Positions 1 through 7,698 of a stretch of DNA of 23,793 bases are shown here, one piece after another. Origin of the DNA: S010-17 sp036478895 (GTDB taxonomy: Bacteria; Bacteroidota; Bacteroidia; Flavobacteriales; Flavobacteriaceae); assembly GCA_036478895.1 (NCBI GenBank), contig JAZGEV010000072.1:1-23793 (forward strand), read 5' to 3'. Every line of letters starts with the position of its first letter. Position 1 is the first letter of the stretch. A program made the translations under genes and the position numbers. The notes below the pieces were generated by a model. That model was not told where the DNA came from, searched no databases, and was given only the letters and a program-made list of their open reading frames with translations.

Positions 1-360
1 TTCAATTTCTACGTGTTGTATTCTATTAAAAGGAACCGTTGTTAAAGACTTAATTAGCACACCACTTTTGTATGAAATATCCCTTTCTCTAAGTGCGTAT
101 TTTCTTCTTGAGAAGCCAATATAGAAATAGAGTAGTAGTCCTAATAAAAAAATGCCTAAACCTAAATATAATAAGTAGGTATAGTCTGGAATAACCTTGT
201 TCAATTTTTTATAAATAACAAAAAATAATCCTCCAAATAAGATTGCCGAAACTAAGGCAAGGTTCAGTAGTATTACTTTAAAATGATTTTTATGAATTTT
301 TTTAAACGAAATTTTGGTGATATCTGGAAGATTATCATCGATAACATTGTTTTCAAACAT
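1..360 (-). CDS. Bacterial PH-domain (YdbS/DUF304-like) membrane protein, C-terminus cut by window edge
   Basis: The reading frame opens with ATG at 360 and stays open to base 1, giving 120 residues; the C-terminal part lies outside the window. Two hydrophobic segments (about residues 28-46 and 61-79) are separated by a short polar turn and are followed by a basic SRRKYALRE stretch and then PFNRIQHVEIE. This two-helix plus 'Y.LR...I.y..G ... P.nRIQ.V' pattern is what I know from the YdbS/YdbT family (bPH2, formerly DUF304, PF03703). The family sits in the inner membrane with the PH domain probably cytoplasmic; its biochemical role is poorly known. It starts 16 bases after the stop of the CCG Fe-S gene, so it is probably the last or a late gene of the same minus-strand transcript. 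Family assignment is from memory of the motif, not a search. Confidence 0.75.
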   Translation of the reverse strand, partial: MFENNVIDDNLPDITKISFKKIHKNHFKVILLNLALVSAILFGGLFFVIYKKLNKVIPDYTYLLYLGLGIFLLGLLLYFYIGFSRRKYALRERDISYKSGVLIKSLTTVPFNRIQHVEIE

Positions 361-376
361 AGCTTATTCAGTTTAT

Positions 377-1150
377 TTATAAACCATTTGCATTGGCAAT
401 TAATTCGGCTATATCCAAAACGGCGACTTCTTTTTCTTTTATCTTAATGCCGTCAGTAAGCATTGTATTACAGTAAGGACAAGCTGTAGCAATAATGTTA
501 GCTTTCGTTTCTAGCGCATCTTCTGTTCTAAGGATATTGATTTCTTTATCACCTTTTTCTGCATCTTTAAACATTTGTGCGCCACCAGCACCACAGCATA
601 AAGCAGAAGATTTACTACGCTTCATTTCTGTAATATTTACACCTAAACGTTTTATAAGTGCACGTGGACTTTCATAATCACCATTTGCTCTACCTAAATA
701 ACATGGATCGTGATATGTAATTGCTTTTCCTTTTAAGGCAGAATCGTTTATGGTTAATTTACCATCTTCAATTAATTTTTTTATAAATTGAGTGTGATGA
801 TAAACAGTGTAATTTCCACCTAATTCTGGGTATTCATTTTTAAATGTATTATAAGAATGTGGATCTGCTGTAACAATAGTTTTAACGTCATAACCATTTA
901 AAACTTCAATATTCATCATGGCTTGCATTTGAAAAAGCATTTCGTTTCCTGCTCTTTTTGCAACATCACCAGTAGAAGATTCTTCAACTCCTAAAACGGC
1001 AAAATTCACCTTAGCTTCGTGTAGAATTTTAACAAAAGCTCTACTAATTTTTTTTGCTCTATCATCATAGCTACCAGCAGCACCAACCCAAAATAAAATT
1101 TCTGGTTGTTCTCCTTTTGCCATCATTTCGGCCATTGTTGGTACGTTCAT
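377..1150 (-). CDS. (Fe-S)-binding CCG-domain protein (HdrB/LutA-like subunit)
   Basis: 257 residues from ATG at 1150; a TTG 14 codons upstream gives an extension unlike the family, so the ATG opening MNVPTMAEM is preferred. The C-terminal CCG (cysteine-rich, PF02754) repeat is intact: C150 in YHDPCYLGR, C185-C186 in CCGAGG and C224/C227 in CPYC. The N-terminal half keeps the fold motifs (WVGAAGSYDDR, EESSTGDVAKRAGNE, TADPHSYNT) but has Ala or Ser (A24, S59, A95) where I expect cysteines of the first CCG repeat. Proteins of this type are cytoplasmic electron-transfer subunits that pair with a membrane Fe-S protein; that partner is encoded at 1677-3002 with only a small HAD gene between them. 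The physiological electron donor and acceptor are unknown. Family is confident; loss of the first CCG site is a direct reading, its consequence is inference. Confidence 0.88.
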   Translation of the reverse strand: MNVPTMAEMMAKGEQPEILFWVGAAGSYDDRAKKISRAFVKILHEAKVNFAVLGVEESSTGDVAKRAGNEMLFQMQAMMNIEVLNGYDVKTIVTADPHSYNTFKNEYPELGGNYTVYHHTQFIKKLIEDGKLTINDSALKGKAITYHDPCYLGRANGDYESPRALIKRLGVNITEMKRSKSSALCCGAGGAQMFKDAEKGDKEINILRTEDALETKANIIATACPYCNTMLTDGIKIKEKEVAVLDIAELIANANGL

Positions 1151-1233
1151 TATATGAAATATTTTTATTTGTTGTTTATAAACTAAAAACAATATTGGTT
1201 CAATTGTCTTTCTGTAAAACGATCTAACTTATT

Positions 1234-1665
1234 CTAGTGATTTCCATCATCAAAAACTTGAATGGTTACTTCTTTGTCTATTAAATCGGTAAATTTACCT
1301 CTATAACGTGTTGCTTTTACTAAATGATTATCTATCCAATGGTAATTTCCACCTCTAGGTTTACCCATTAACAAGCTGTGATAATTGAATCCGTGTTTTT
1401 TTAACCAAATTTCGGTATAATTACGATGTTCTTCCGTTCTAGAAGTAAAAAAGCATATTTGATGACCTTCTTCATACCATTTATTTAAGGTAATTAACGC
1501 ATCTGGATAAACTTTTGCGGTAAGCATACGTTCTGGTTCTTCATTTGGGATGTCATCGCATATTGTACCATCAATGTCAATTAAGTAATTCTTAATATCA
1601 TTTGCTAATACAGGACTTAATAAATTCCCTTCATCATCTTTTAATTCGTCTAATTTTTTACTCAT
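1234..1665 (-). CDS. Small HAD-fold phosphatase-like protein
   Basis: 143 residues from ATG at 1665. HAD-superfamily motifs are readable in order: motif I D30-x-D32-G-T (nucleophile and general acid), motif II T75/S76 in FFTSRTEEH, motif III K102 in MGKPRGG, and motif IV D112 in WIDNH. The protein is short and appears to have no large cap domain, which suits a magnesium-dependent phosphohydrolase with an open site; the substrate cannot be told. Related flavobacterial proteins are sometimes labelled 'phosphoheptose isomerase', which the motifs here do not support. It begins 11 bases after the stop of the membrane Fe-S gene and ends 83 bases before the CCG gene, so it is inserted between the two Fe-S subunits in one minus-strand transcript. 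The C-terminal 15 residues after the TDLIDKE segment are weakly conserved-looking. Confidence 0.75.
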   Translation of the reverse strand: MSKKLDELKDDEGNLLSPVLANDIKNYLIDIDGTICDDIPNEEPERMLTAKVYPDALITLNKWYEEGHQICFFTSRTEEHRNYTEIWLKKHGFNYHSLLMGKPRGGNYHWIDNHLVKATRYRGKFTDLIDKEVTIQVFDDGNH

Positions 1666-1676
1666 AGTAATTTATT

Positions 1677-3002
1677 TTAAGCTTCGTCTTTCCAATTCAA
1701 CCTGTCTTGTTGATTGTATTGCCAAGGTGCTCCGTTATTTTCTATATTAGTCATCATCATATTCAGTTCTTGTGGTGCAGCAGATTGTTCCATTACTAAA
1801 TACTGACGTAAATCCATGATAATAGATAACGGATCAATATTAATAGGACATTCCTCAACACAAGCATTACAAGTTGTACATGCCCAAAGTTCTTCTGGTG
1901 TAATATAATCGTTTAGTAACTTTTTGTTATCGTCTTTAAATTCACCATTGGTGTCAATATTTTTCCCAACTTCCTCTAAGCGATCACGTGTTTTCATCAT
2001 AATGTTTCTAGGAGAAAGTTCCTTTCCAGTTAAGTTTGCAGGGCAAACAGAAGTACATCGACCACATTCCGTACACGTATAAGCATTCATTAATTGCACC
2101 CAATTAAGTTCAGCTACATCACTTGCACCAAATACTTCTATTGGAGCATTGGGGTCTTCTTCGGGAATTGCATATGGATCTGCGCTAGGATCTAGCATTA
2201 ATTTCACTTCTTTGGTAACAATTTTGTTATTAGTAAATTTTCCTTTAGCATTTAAATTAGCGAAAAACGTGTTTGGAAAAGCTAATAAAATATGTAAATG
2301 CTTAGAATAGTAGAGATAATTTAAGAAAATGAAAATACCAATAATATGAATCCACCAAGCAGAACGTTCCATTATAATCAAAGCCGATTCTGAAAAACCA
2401 GCTAAAAATGGTGCAATAAACTGACTTATTGGAAAAGCGCCCGCTTTAGTATAATGAGCAGCGTCTAAGTTTTGTAAATTAAGATCGGCTGCATTCATTA
2501 GTAAAAACAAACTCATTAAAACCATTTCAAAATATAAAATGTATAAAGCATCGTTTTTTGGAAAACCTTTCATTTCTTTATTCCAAAAACGGGGAATGCG
2601 TACAATCATTCGTCTTATCCAAAAAATAATCACAGAAACTAAAACTAAAAAAGCCAAAATTTCAAAACTACCTATTAAAAAATTATAGCCTTTACCTAAA
2701 AAAGCTAAAACACGATGTGTTCCAAAAAGACCGTCAATAATTATTTCAATAACTTCTATGTTAATGATGATAAAACCGACGTAAACTATAATGTGTAATA
2801 AACCAGAAACTGGACGACGTACCATTTTGGATTGTCCAAGTGCTAATTGAATCATATTTTTCCAACGTTCTGGTTTGTTATCACTACGATCAATATCTTT
2901 TCCGAGTTTTATATTACGGATGATTTTTTTAATGTTTCTTACAAAAAAACCAATCCCAAAAAACAGGAGTATAGCGAATATTATATTTGGGAGATAGTGC
3001 AT
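1677..3002 (-). CDS. Membrane (Fe-S)-binding protein, HdrE/HdrC-like
   Basis: 441 residues from ATG at 3002. The N-terminal part has about five hydrophobic helices (near residues 3-22, 64-95, 107-130, 150-172 and 212-235) with histidines near helix ends (H69 in SGLLHII, and WWIHII, YYSKHLHI), as expected for b-type haem ligands in the NarI/HdrE-like family. The C-terminal part has two [4Fe-4S] motifs: CTECGRCTSVCP near residue 306 and CTTCNACVEECP near residue 373. This architecture makes it the membrane anchor and electron-wire subunit that hands electrons between quinone and the CCG subunit encoded downstream. It starts 15 bases after the MlaD-like gene stops. Which soluble substrate is oxidised or reduced is unknown; lactate or glycolate oxidoreductase-like roles are possible but no flavoprotein is nearby. 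Confidence 0.87.
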   Translation of the reverse strand: MHYLPNIIFAILLFFGIGFFVRNIKKIIRNIKLGKDIDRSDNKPERWKNMIQLALGQSKMVRRPVSGLLHIIVYVGFIIINIEVIEIIIDGLFGTHRVLAFLGKGYNFLIGSFEILAFLVLVSVIIFWIRRMIVRIPRFWNKEMKGFPKNDALYILYFEMVLMSLFLLMNAADLNLQNLDAAHYTKAGAFPISQFIAPFLAGFSESALIIMERSAWWIHIIGIFIFLNYLYYSKHLHILLAFPNTFFANLNAKGKFTNNKIVTKEVKLMLDPSADPYAIPEEDPNAPIEVFGASDVAELNWVQLMNAYTCTECGRCTSVCPANLTGKELSPRNIMMKTRDRLEEVGKNIDTNGEFKDDNKKLLNDYITPEELWACTTCNACVEECPINIDPLSIIMDLRQYLVMEQSAAPQELNMMMTNIENNGAPWQYNQQDRLNWKDEA

Positions 3003-3017
3003 TTTTTAAGTTTATCG

Positions 3018-3995
3018 TTATTTTTTAGTATCTTCTACGTATCCTTTTTTATCTTTTTTTCCAAATAAAGAAAAGTGAACAAAGCGTTTTGGATGTTCTT
3101 TCATCTCTCGCATAAGCTCTTCCATTTCTTTGGTTGCATTTTCAAGATTTATATAAAGTCCGTCGTCTTTTAATAATTTTCCAATAGAACCTTTACCGCT
3201 AGATAACTCTTTAGAAATGGTATTGAAATTAGCAATTAAAACATCTACATTACTTAATGAACCATTCAATTTTGTTATGGTTTGTTTAATATCGCCCGCT
3301 AAATTTGCTTGTTCAATATCATTAGTCATTGTTTTTAAACTTTGAGTTGCAGCATTGGTATTATCTAAAATTAATCCAAATTTGTTGGTATTATCGGCTA
3401 ATAAAGTTTCCAAAGATTTTGAGGCATTTTTAAAATGACTTAAGGTTTGATTTAGCTTTGATATCGAAGCTCTAATGTTTTGTTGCGTATCTTCATTTAG
3501 AGTATTGTTAATGTTTACCAACAATTTATCGGCATCCAATAAAATGGTATTCAATTTAGTATCCAAAGGCGCTAACTTAGTTTCAATAGAGCTCATCATA
3601 CCGGCATCTGAACTTCCAATTAAATAAGAGCCTGATGTGGCATTTTCGCCATCATAACTTGGAATTATTTTAAATTCTGCGCCACCCATTAAGCCTGGAA
3701 TAATTTTAGTTGTACTGTTTTTTGAAAATGTAAAGTCATCAAATAAACTATAACCAACAATAAGTTCTCCTTTTTTATTTGGATTAAAATTAATGGAATT
3801 AACATTACCAACTTGAAACCCATTTATAGTCACAATACTCGCTTTAGTTAAACCTTGAATGTTATTAAATTTTGAATAATACATTCTAGATGTATTGAAT
3901 AAATTCTGTTTTTTTAAATAACTATAACCCCAAATGGTCAGTGCTATTGCAGAGATACCAATTATGGCTGATTTTATTTCTTTAGATATTTTCAC
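3018..3995 (-). CDS. MCE/MlaD-family phospholipid-trafficking protein, GTG start
   Basis: 325 residues. The start is GTG at 3995, which gives MKISKEIK followed by a single membrane helix (about residues 9-27); no ATG lies in a better position. Residues about 38-115 form the MCE domain, with the typical VTINGFQVGNV and the IPGLMGGAEFKI segment. The rest is a long helical, Asn/Thr/Leu-rich region with repeated LNxTL-like heptads, as in periplasmic MCE proteins that build a hydrophobic tunnel, and a short basic tail. The protein should be inner-membrane anchored with the MCE part in the periplasm, moving lipids between membranes. The ATPase and permease partners (MlaF/MlaE) are not in this window. 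It heads the minus-strand run with the Fe-S genes; a -7 element lies at 4021-4028. Confidence 0.88.
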   Translation of the reverse strand: MKISKEIKSAIIGISAIALTIWGYSYLKKQNLFNTSRMYYSKFNNIQGLTKASIVTINGFQVGNVNSINFNPNKKGELIVGYSLFDDFTFSKNSTTKIIPGLMGGAEFKIIPSYDGENATSGSYLIGSSDAGMMSSIETKLAPLDTKLNTILLDADKLLVNINNTLNEDTQQNIRASISKLNQTLSHFKNASKSLETLLADNTNKFGLILDNTNAATQSLKTMTNDIEQANLAGDIKQTITKLNGSLSNVDVLIANFNTISKELSSGKGSIGKLLKDDGLYINLENATKEMEELMREMKEHPKRFVHFSLFGKKDKKGYVEDTKK

Positions 3996-4020
3996 TGTGT
4001 GATTATTTTAGTCTTAATCA

Positions 4021-4028
4021 CAAATGTA
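4021..4028 (-). promoter_or_regulatory. Candidate -7 element for the MlaD-Fe-S run
   Basis: On the minus strand this reads TACATTTG, a full match to the Bacteroidetes -7 consensus TAnnTTTG. It lies 26 bases before the GTG start at 3995. No TTTG is at the usual 17-23 base spacing; only a TTG 14 bases upstream is seen, so the -33 part is weak. Confidence 0.5.
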
Positions 4029-4113
4029 AGGAATATTTAATGCAATCTAATTAATAACAAACAAACTTTGACGTTTATTTATTAACAATATTAAGAAGGA
4101 ATAGGTGTTTTTT

Positions 4114-4872
4114 TTACTGCTTTTTGAAATTATTCTGAACCAATGAAAAAACCACATAAATTGTGATGATAATTGGGATTGCTACAAATTTAAAAATAAG
4201 TAATAATAGTAACGATGCTATTAAAAATAAGTAAACAAATGCGTTATCTTTAAAAGAATAGTTTTTGAACTTTAATGAAAATAATGATATGTTAGCATTC
4301 ATTAATAAACTTAAAATAATAGTAATTCCTATTAAAACGTATTTATTAAGAAATACATTTTTTGCAAGCACATTATTACTATACATTAATATTAACGGAA
4401 TAGCTGCAATAAAAAGACTCATAGCTGGTGTTGGTAATCCAATGAAAGACGACGTTTGTCGTTCGTCAATATTAAAATTTGCTAACCTATAAGCTGCTGC
4501 AATTGCAAGTAACATACCTATAAAAGGGAAGAAATAAATTGTATTATTATGTTCTGAAGCCCAAGAACCAATAGTGCATGAAAAATCTTGATACCAATTG
4601 GTGTGCGATTGCGATTGCGATAATAATTTATACATAATCATAGCTGGAGCAACACCGCTTGTAACTAAATCTGCCAAGGAGTCTAGTTGTTTTCCTAATT
4701 CACCAGACACGTTTAATAATCGGGCTGCAAAGCCATCAAAAAAATCGAATAAAATACCAAGAAGAATAAATAGCGATGCTAAGGTTAATTCACCTTTCAA
4801 AGCTAAAATAACAGCAATTAAACCTGATAAAAGGTTCAATAACGTTATAAAATTTGGAATATGTTTTTTGAT
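4114..4872 (-). CDS. pssA: CDP-diacylglycerol-serine O-phosphatidyltransferase (start codon ATC or truncated TTG)
   Basis: The CDP-alcohol phosphatidyltransferase signature is complete: D-x2-D-G-x2-A-R-x8-G-x3-D-x3-D, readable from FDFFDGFAAR to GKQLDSLAD, which binds Mg2+ and the CDP-lipid. Several hydrophobic helices follow, and GLPTPAM is typical of class II PssA. The enzyme makes phosphatidylserine, the precursor of phosphatidylethanolamine, in the inner membrane. The start is the problem. The only NTG codon is TTG at 4839, giving MNLLSGLI and cutting helix 1 in half. In-frame upstream codons encode KKHIPNFITLLNLLSG, the usual family N-terminus, preceded by ATC at 4872, and an in-frame TAA at 4902. 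I give the homology-based boundary (252 residues). It follows the small membrane-anchored gene by 61 bases. Function is confident, start is not. Confidence 0.85.
   Translation of the reverse strand: MKKHIPNFITLLNLLSGLIAVILALKGELTLASLFILLGILFDFFDGFAARLLNVSGELGKQLDSLADLVTSGVAPAMIMYKLLSQSQSHTNWYQDFSCTIGSWASEHNNTIYFFPFIGMLLAIAAAYRLANFNIDERQTSSFIGLPTPAMSLFIAAIPLILMYSNNVLAKNVFLNKYVLIGITIILSLLMNANISLFSLKFKNYSFKDNAFVYLFLIASLLLLLIFKFVAIPIIITIYVVFSLVQNNFKKQ
4604..4621. repeat. Three perfect copies of a TGCGAT hexamer inside pssA
   Basis: Three head-to-tail copies of TGCGAT encode, on the minus strand, a Ser-Gln-Ser-Gln-Ser run in a polar loop between two membrane helices of the phosphatidyltransferase. 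The unit length is a multiple of three, so copy changes would keep the frame. Confidence 0.8.
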
Positions 4873-4933
4873 AAGATTAGTTTTAAGATTGGAGTAAAAT
4901 TAAGTAATTAATAGGTAAAAATGTAGTTTTAGA

Positions 4934-5449
4934 CTAAATAATATAATTCACCTCTTCTTTAATGAATGATAAAGCAGTATCTGATGGCGCTTGTTTATTA
5001 ACCACTTTTTGTATTACAGCTTCTCTTAGAGCATCTGATGTAGTGATGTTCTCATCTTTAGAGGTTTCAATAATTAACTGAATTGTTGCATTTTTTGCTG
5101 TAGATATCACTTTCCAACATTCATCAGTAATGTATATTTGTTGCGTTAAATTATGTTCAAATTCTTGCTCTATTGTATGTATTAATGACAGCTCATAAGC
5201 TTGTTTGTTTTCGTTTTGAGCTTTTACTCTAAAAACTAAATTTGCTGGTGAAATACGTTCCATAAATAAAGTCATGCGCTCATAGGCTTGTAAACGTATG
5301 GTTGTTGAGAATTTTTTCTCTTCTTTTTGCATTTTAAAATGTTCTAAACCAGCATCACTTCTAGTATATTCTTTAAAAAAATATAAAGCAATTAGCATTG
5401 ATACCAAAGAAGGTACAACGTATTGTAATGATTCAATTATTTTTTCCAT
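4934..5449 (-). CDS. Conserved flavobacterial protein with one N-terminal membrane helix, function unknown
   Basis: 171 residues from ATG at 5449. One hydrophobic helix lies at about residues 10-24 (VVPSLVSMLIALYFF), followed by a charged, mostly helical domain containing RLQAYERMTLFMERISPANLVFR and EQEFEHNLTQQIYI. I recall similar proteins across Flavobacteriaceae next to other housekeeping genes, but no function is known to me. The topology suggests a short periplasmic N-terminus or a signal anchor with the helical domain in the cytoplasm. It begins 21 bases after the stop of the lipoprotein deformylase and is followed by pssA, so these three are probably one minus-strand transcript. No catalytic motif is visible. 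Confidence 0.75.
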   Translation of the reverse strand: MEKIIESLQYVVPSLVSMLIALYFFKEYTRSDAGLEHFKMQKEEKKFSTTIRLQAYERMTLFMERISPANLVFRVKAQNENKQAYELSLIHTIEQEFEHNLTQQIYITDECWKVISTAKNATIQLIIETSKDENITTSDALREAVIQKVVNKQAPSDTALSFIKEEVNYII

Positions 5450-5470
5450 AAGTTGTTTTGAATTGTTTAT

Positions 5471-6076
5471 TTATTTTTTAGCAGATGTTTCCTCCAACAA
5501 ATGATCGAGAAACAAAATACCATTTAAATGATCTATTTCGTGTTGAAAAATTACGGAAACAAAATCAGTAACCGTTTCTGTATAATGGTTACCATCAAGT
5601 TTGTCGTATTCCAAATCAATTTCATAAGCCCTGTCTAAGGTTTTTGCTTGGATGTTTGGTATAGATAAACAACCTTCTGGACATGGTCGTTTTTTAACAG
5701 AATATTTTGTGATTATGGGGTTCAAATAAATTTCGAATGGTAAATTATCTTTATCCAAACGTTGTACACAAATCATATTTTTTAAAACACCAACTTGCGG
5801 TGCGGCTATGCCAACTCCCATAGAAGCGCTATCGTTTACAGTGATTATTAGTCTGTTTGCTAATATTTTGGCTAATTTGTCTTTTGGGTTTATATAGCTG
5901 CTTTTTTTTCGTAGTAAAATGGAATCTTGTTTGTTGGTAATTAAAAACAAACGCATTGGTTTTTTTATTTGGTAGTTTATTAAGTTTTTCTGTTGTGAAG
6001 AAAATTTTTTACTACTTCCACAAGATGTTAGTAGCAAAAAAATAACAATATAAGCACTCCATTTTAAAAATTGCAT
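5471..6076 (-). CDS. Peptide deformylase-family lipoprotein
   Basis: 201 residues from ATG at 6076. The three deformylase motifs are intact: GVGIAAPQ (residues 87-94), EGCLS (134-138, metal ligand C136) and QHEIDH (178-183, ligands H179 and H183, catalytic E180). Unlike the cytoplasmic enzyme, residues 1-19 form a lipoprotein signal: a Lys, a hydrophobic run IVIFLLL and lipobox LTSC with C19, then GSSKK. The mature domain is therefore predicted to sit outside the cytoplasm, attached to a membrane by lipid. All catalytic residues are kept, so it could be an active metallo-hydrolase on secreted formyl-peptides or other amides. It is probably a second copy beside a cytoplasmic def gene elsewhere. 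It heads a run with the small membrane-anchored protein and pssA. Family confident; location from the signal; substrate unknown. Confidence 0.87.
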   Translation of the reverse strand: MQFLKWSAYIVIFLLLTSCGSSKKFSSQQKNLINYQIKKPMRLFLITNKQDSILLRKKSSYINPKDKLAKILANRLIITVNDSASMGVGIAAPQVGVLKNMICVQRLDKDNLPFEIYLNPIITKYSVKKRPCPEGCLSIPNIQAKTLDRAYEIDLEYDKLDGNHYTETVTDFVSVIFQHEIDHLNGILFLDHLLEETSAKK

Positions 6077-6270
6077 GTGTTTTCTGTAATTGAATTTGAA
6101 AGCGCAATTTATAAAACTCTCTACAATTAATGTAACAAAAGGGCTATAAAATCTACCAATTAGTAAATTGTTATTATCTTATACTTAATTATATATAAAA
6201 TGTGCAATTTTTTTCTTTACTTGCATTGGTTTAAAAAAAAGAAATAAAAAAATAATCTTAACTTAAAAAT

Positions 6271-7617
6271 ATGGCTGACGATTTCGATTTATTAGAAACT
6301 GATTCTAATGAAAAACAACAAGAAACAAAAGTAGATTGGGGAAAAGCTGTGGATACAATGAAATCCAAACTTGCTCAAGAAGATGATCCACAAATAAGAC
6401 AAAAAATATTAAATGCAACCTTGGATGATGTTGTAGGAATGGCAAAACAAGATCGTGCTTCCTTATTAGATGCAATTAAAGATTTAACAGATTACCAAGA
6501 TGAAGTTGGTATTATCTTTGAAAAATTCGCCAATTTAAATCCAAAAGAACAAAAAGTGATTGACGATGCTGCAAAAGCATTAGAAAAAGCCAAACAAGAA
6601 TTAGAAGATGCAGAAAAAGTATCAGATACGTTTTGGAATAATCTTTTTGGAAGAAAAGGGAGAATTAAACGTAAAACAGCCGATTTAGCTACTGCAGAGA
6701 AAACACAAAAATCTGCAAGCAATATTGCAAAATCAATGTTTCAAGAACGTATAGAAAATGCTGATGTTAAAACAATTTTAAACGAATTGTCTTTTAAAAG
6801 TCAGGCTGCAGTTACACGTCTTAAAAATAGAGAAGTAGAGATTAAAGAAGTAGAGACCAAATTGCAAACGGCTATTTTGGAAGCTAGTAAGAATCATACC
6901 AAAGCACTTCAAAAGAAAAAAGAAACAGAGGTAGAATTAGAAACGCAATATGCTGTATTAAAACAAGCACGTCAAGCTCTAGAAGAAATTGCCGATAAGC
7001 AAACAACAGCCTATAGTGAAGCTATTTCTAAAGTAACAAAAATTGAACAAAAAGTTGAAGAGTTGGAAGGATTGAAAAATGCTTACACAACTTTAGCTGC
7101 ATCGAAAGATAGTTTTGTACACAAGCATAATTTAACCATTAAAGTATTAACGTCTTTACGTAGTAATTTAATGACGCATAGAGCAAAGTTAAAAAGTGAT
7201 ACAGAAGAACGTTTAAAATATTATGAAGGTTATGTTGTGGCTTTAAAAGCACGTACAGATCAAGAGTTTGCAGCAATTTTGGAACATCTTGGTGTTAAAA
7301 CCGATGAACATATTGGGCAAACATTAGCATCTATGCATACAGCATCTGCTAAAGCACGTCAAGAAATGATGGATAATATTCCTGTTCACGAAAAAATGAT
7401 GCAAGGTGTTTACAAAACATACGCTGAGGCATTACACGAAATTAGAGCTAAAGATGCTAAAATTCAAACTGAATTTGCAGATCGTTATGGTATTGATATG
7501 AAAGAAATATTTGATGAATATTATAATGCTGACGATGCGCCAGTTGAAAACAACAATGGTGATAATTCTCCAACGCCAAAAAAGAATGATGGTGTTGTTG
7601 ATGATTTGTTAGGCTAA
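6271..7617 (+). CDS. Large cytoplasmic coiled-coil protein, function unknown
   Basis: 448 residues from ATG at 6271 (MADDFDLL). There is no signal peptide or membrane helix. Residues about 95-125 and 165-260 are strongly charged and heptad-rich (runs of Glu, Lys, Ala, Leu), predicting long coiled coils; a GRKGRIKRK basic patch lies near residue 128, and the C-terminal 30 residues are acidic and disordered (Asp/Asn/Pro-rich), ending in DDLLG. The helical layout is loosely like TelA/toxic-anion-resistance or cell-surface coiled-coil proteins, but I do not see a diagnostic TelA motif and do not assign it. It stands alone on the plus strand, divergent from the deformylase lipoprotein and closed by a strong terminator. 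A poor -7-like TACTTGC lies near 6219. Confidence 0.75.
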   Translation: MADDFDLLETDSNEKQQETKVDWGKAVDTMKSKLAQEDDPQIRQKILNATLDDVVGMAKQDRASLLDAIKDLTDYQDEVGIIFEKFANLNPKEQKVIDDAAKALEKAKQELEDAEKVSDTFWNNLFGRKGRIKRKTADLATAEKTQKSASNIAKSMFQERIENADVKTILNELSFKSQAAVTRLKNREVEIKEVETKLQTAILEASKNHTKALQKKKETEVELETQYAVLKQARQALEEIADKQTTAYSEAISKVTKIEQKVEELEGLKNAYTTLAASKDSFVHKHNLTIKVLTSLRSNLMTHRAKLKSDTEERLKYYEGYVVALKARTDQEFAAILEHLGVKTDEHIGQTLASMHTASAKARQEMMDNIPVHEKMMQGVYKTYAEALHEIRAKDAKIQTEFADRYGIDMKEIFDEYYNADDAPVENNNGDNSPTPKKNDGVVDDLLG

Positions 7618-7634
7618 TTAAAAAGTATTAAAAT

Positions 7635-7671
7635 AAAAAAATCCGTTCCCTTTTTGGGAACGGATTTTTTT
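7635..7671. terminator. Strong bidirectional intrinsic terminator
   Basis: A perfect 16-base stem (core TCCGTTCCC/GGGAACGGA, with A/T extensions) and a TTTTT loop lie between the convergent coiled-coil gene and the second lipoprotein gene. Runs of A on one side and T on the other let it work on both strands. Confidence 0.93.
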
Positions 7672-7698
7672 TGTTTTACAAACAATGGCTAATATTGA

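Noticed and set aside
1151..1192. TTG start for the CCG Fe-S protein, adding 14 residues
   Set aside because: The added residues (FLVYKQQIKIFHI) do not resemble the family; the ATG at 1150 matches the usual N-terminus.
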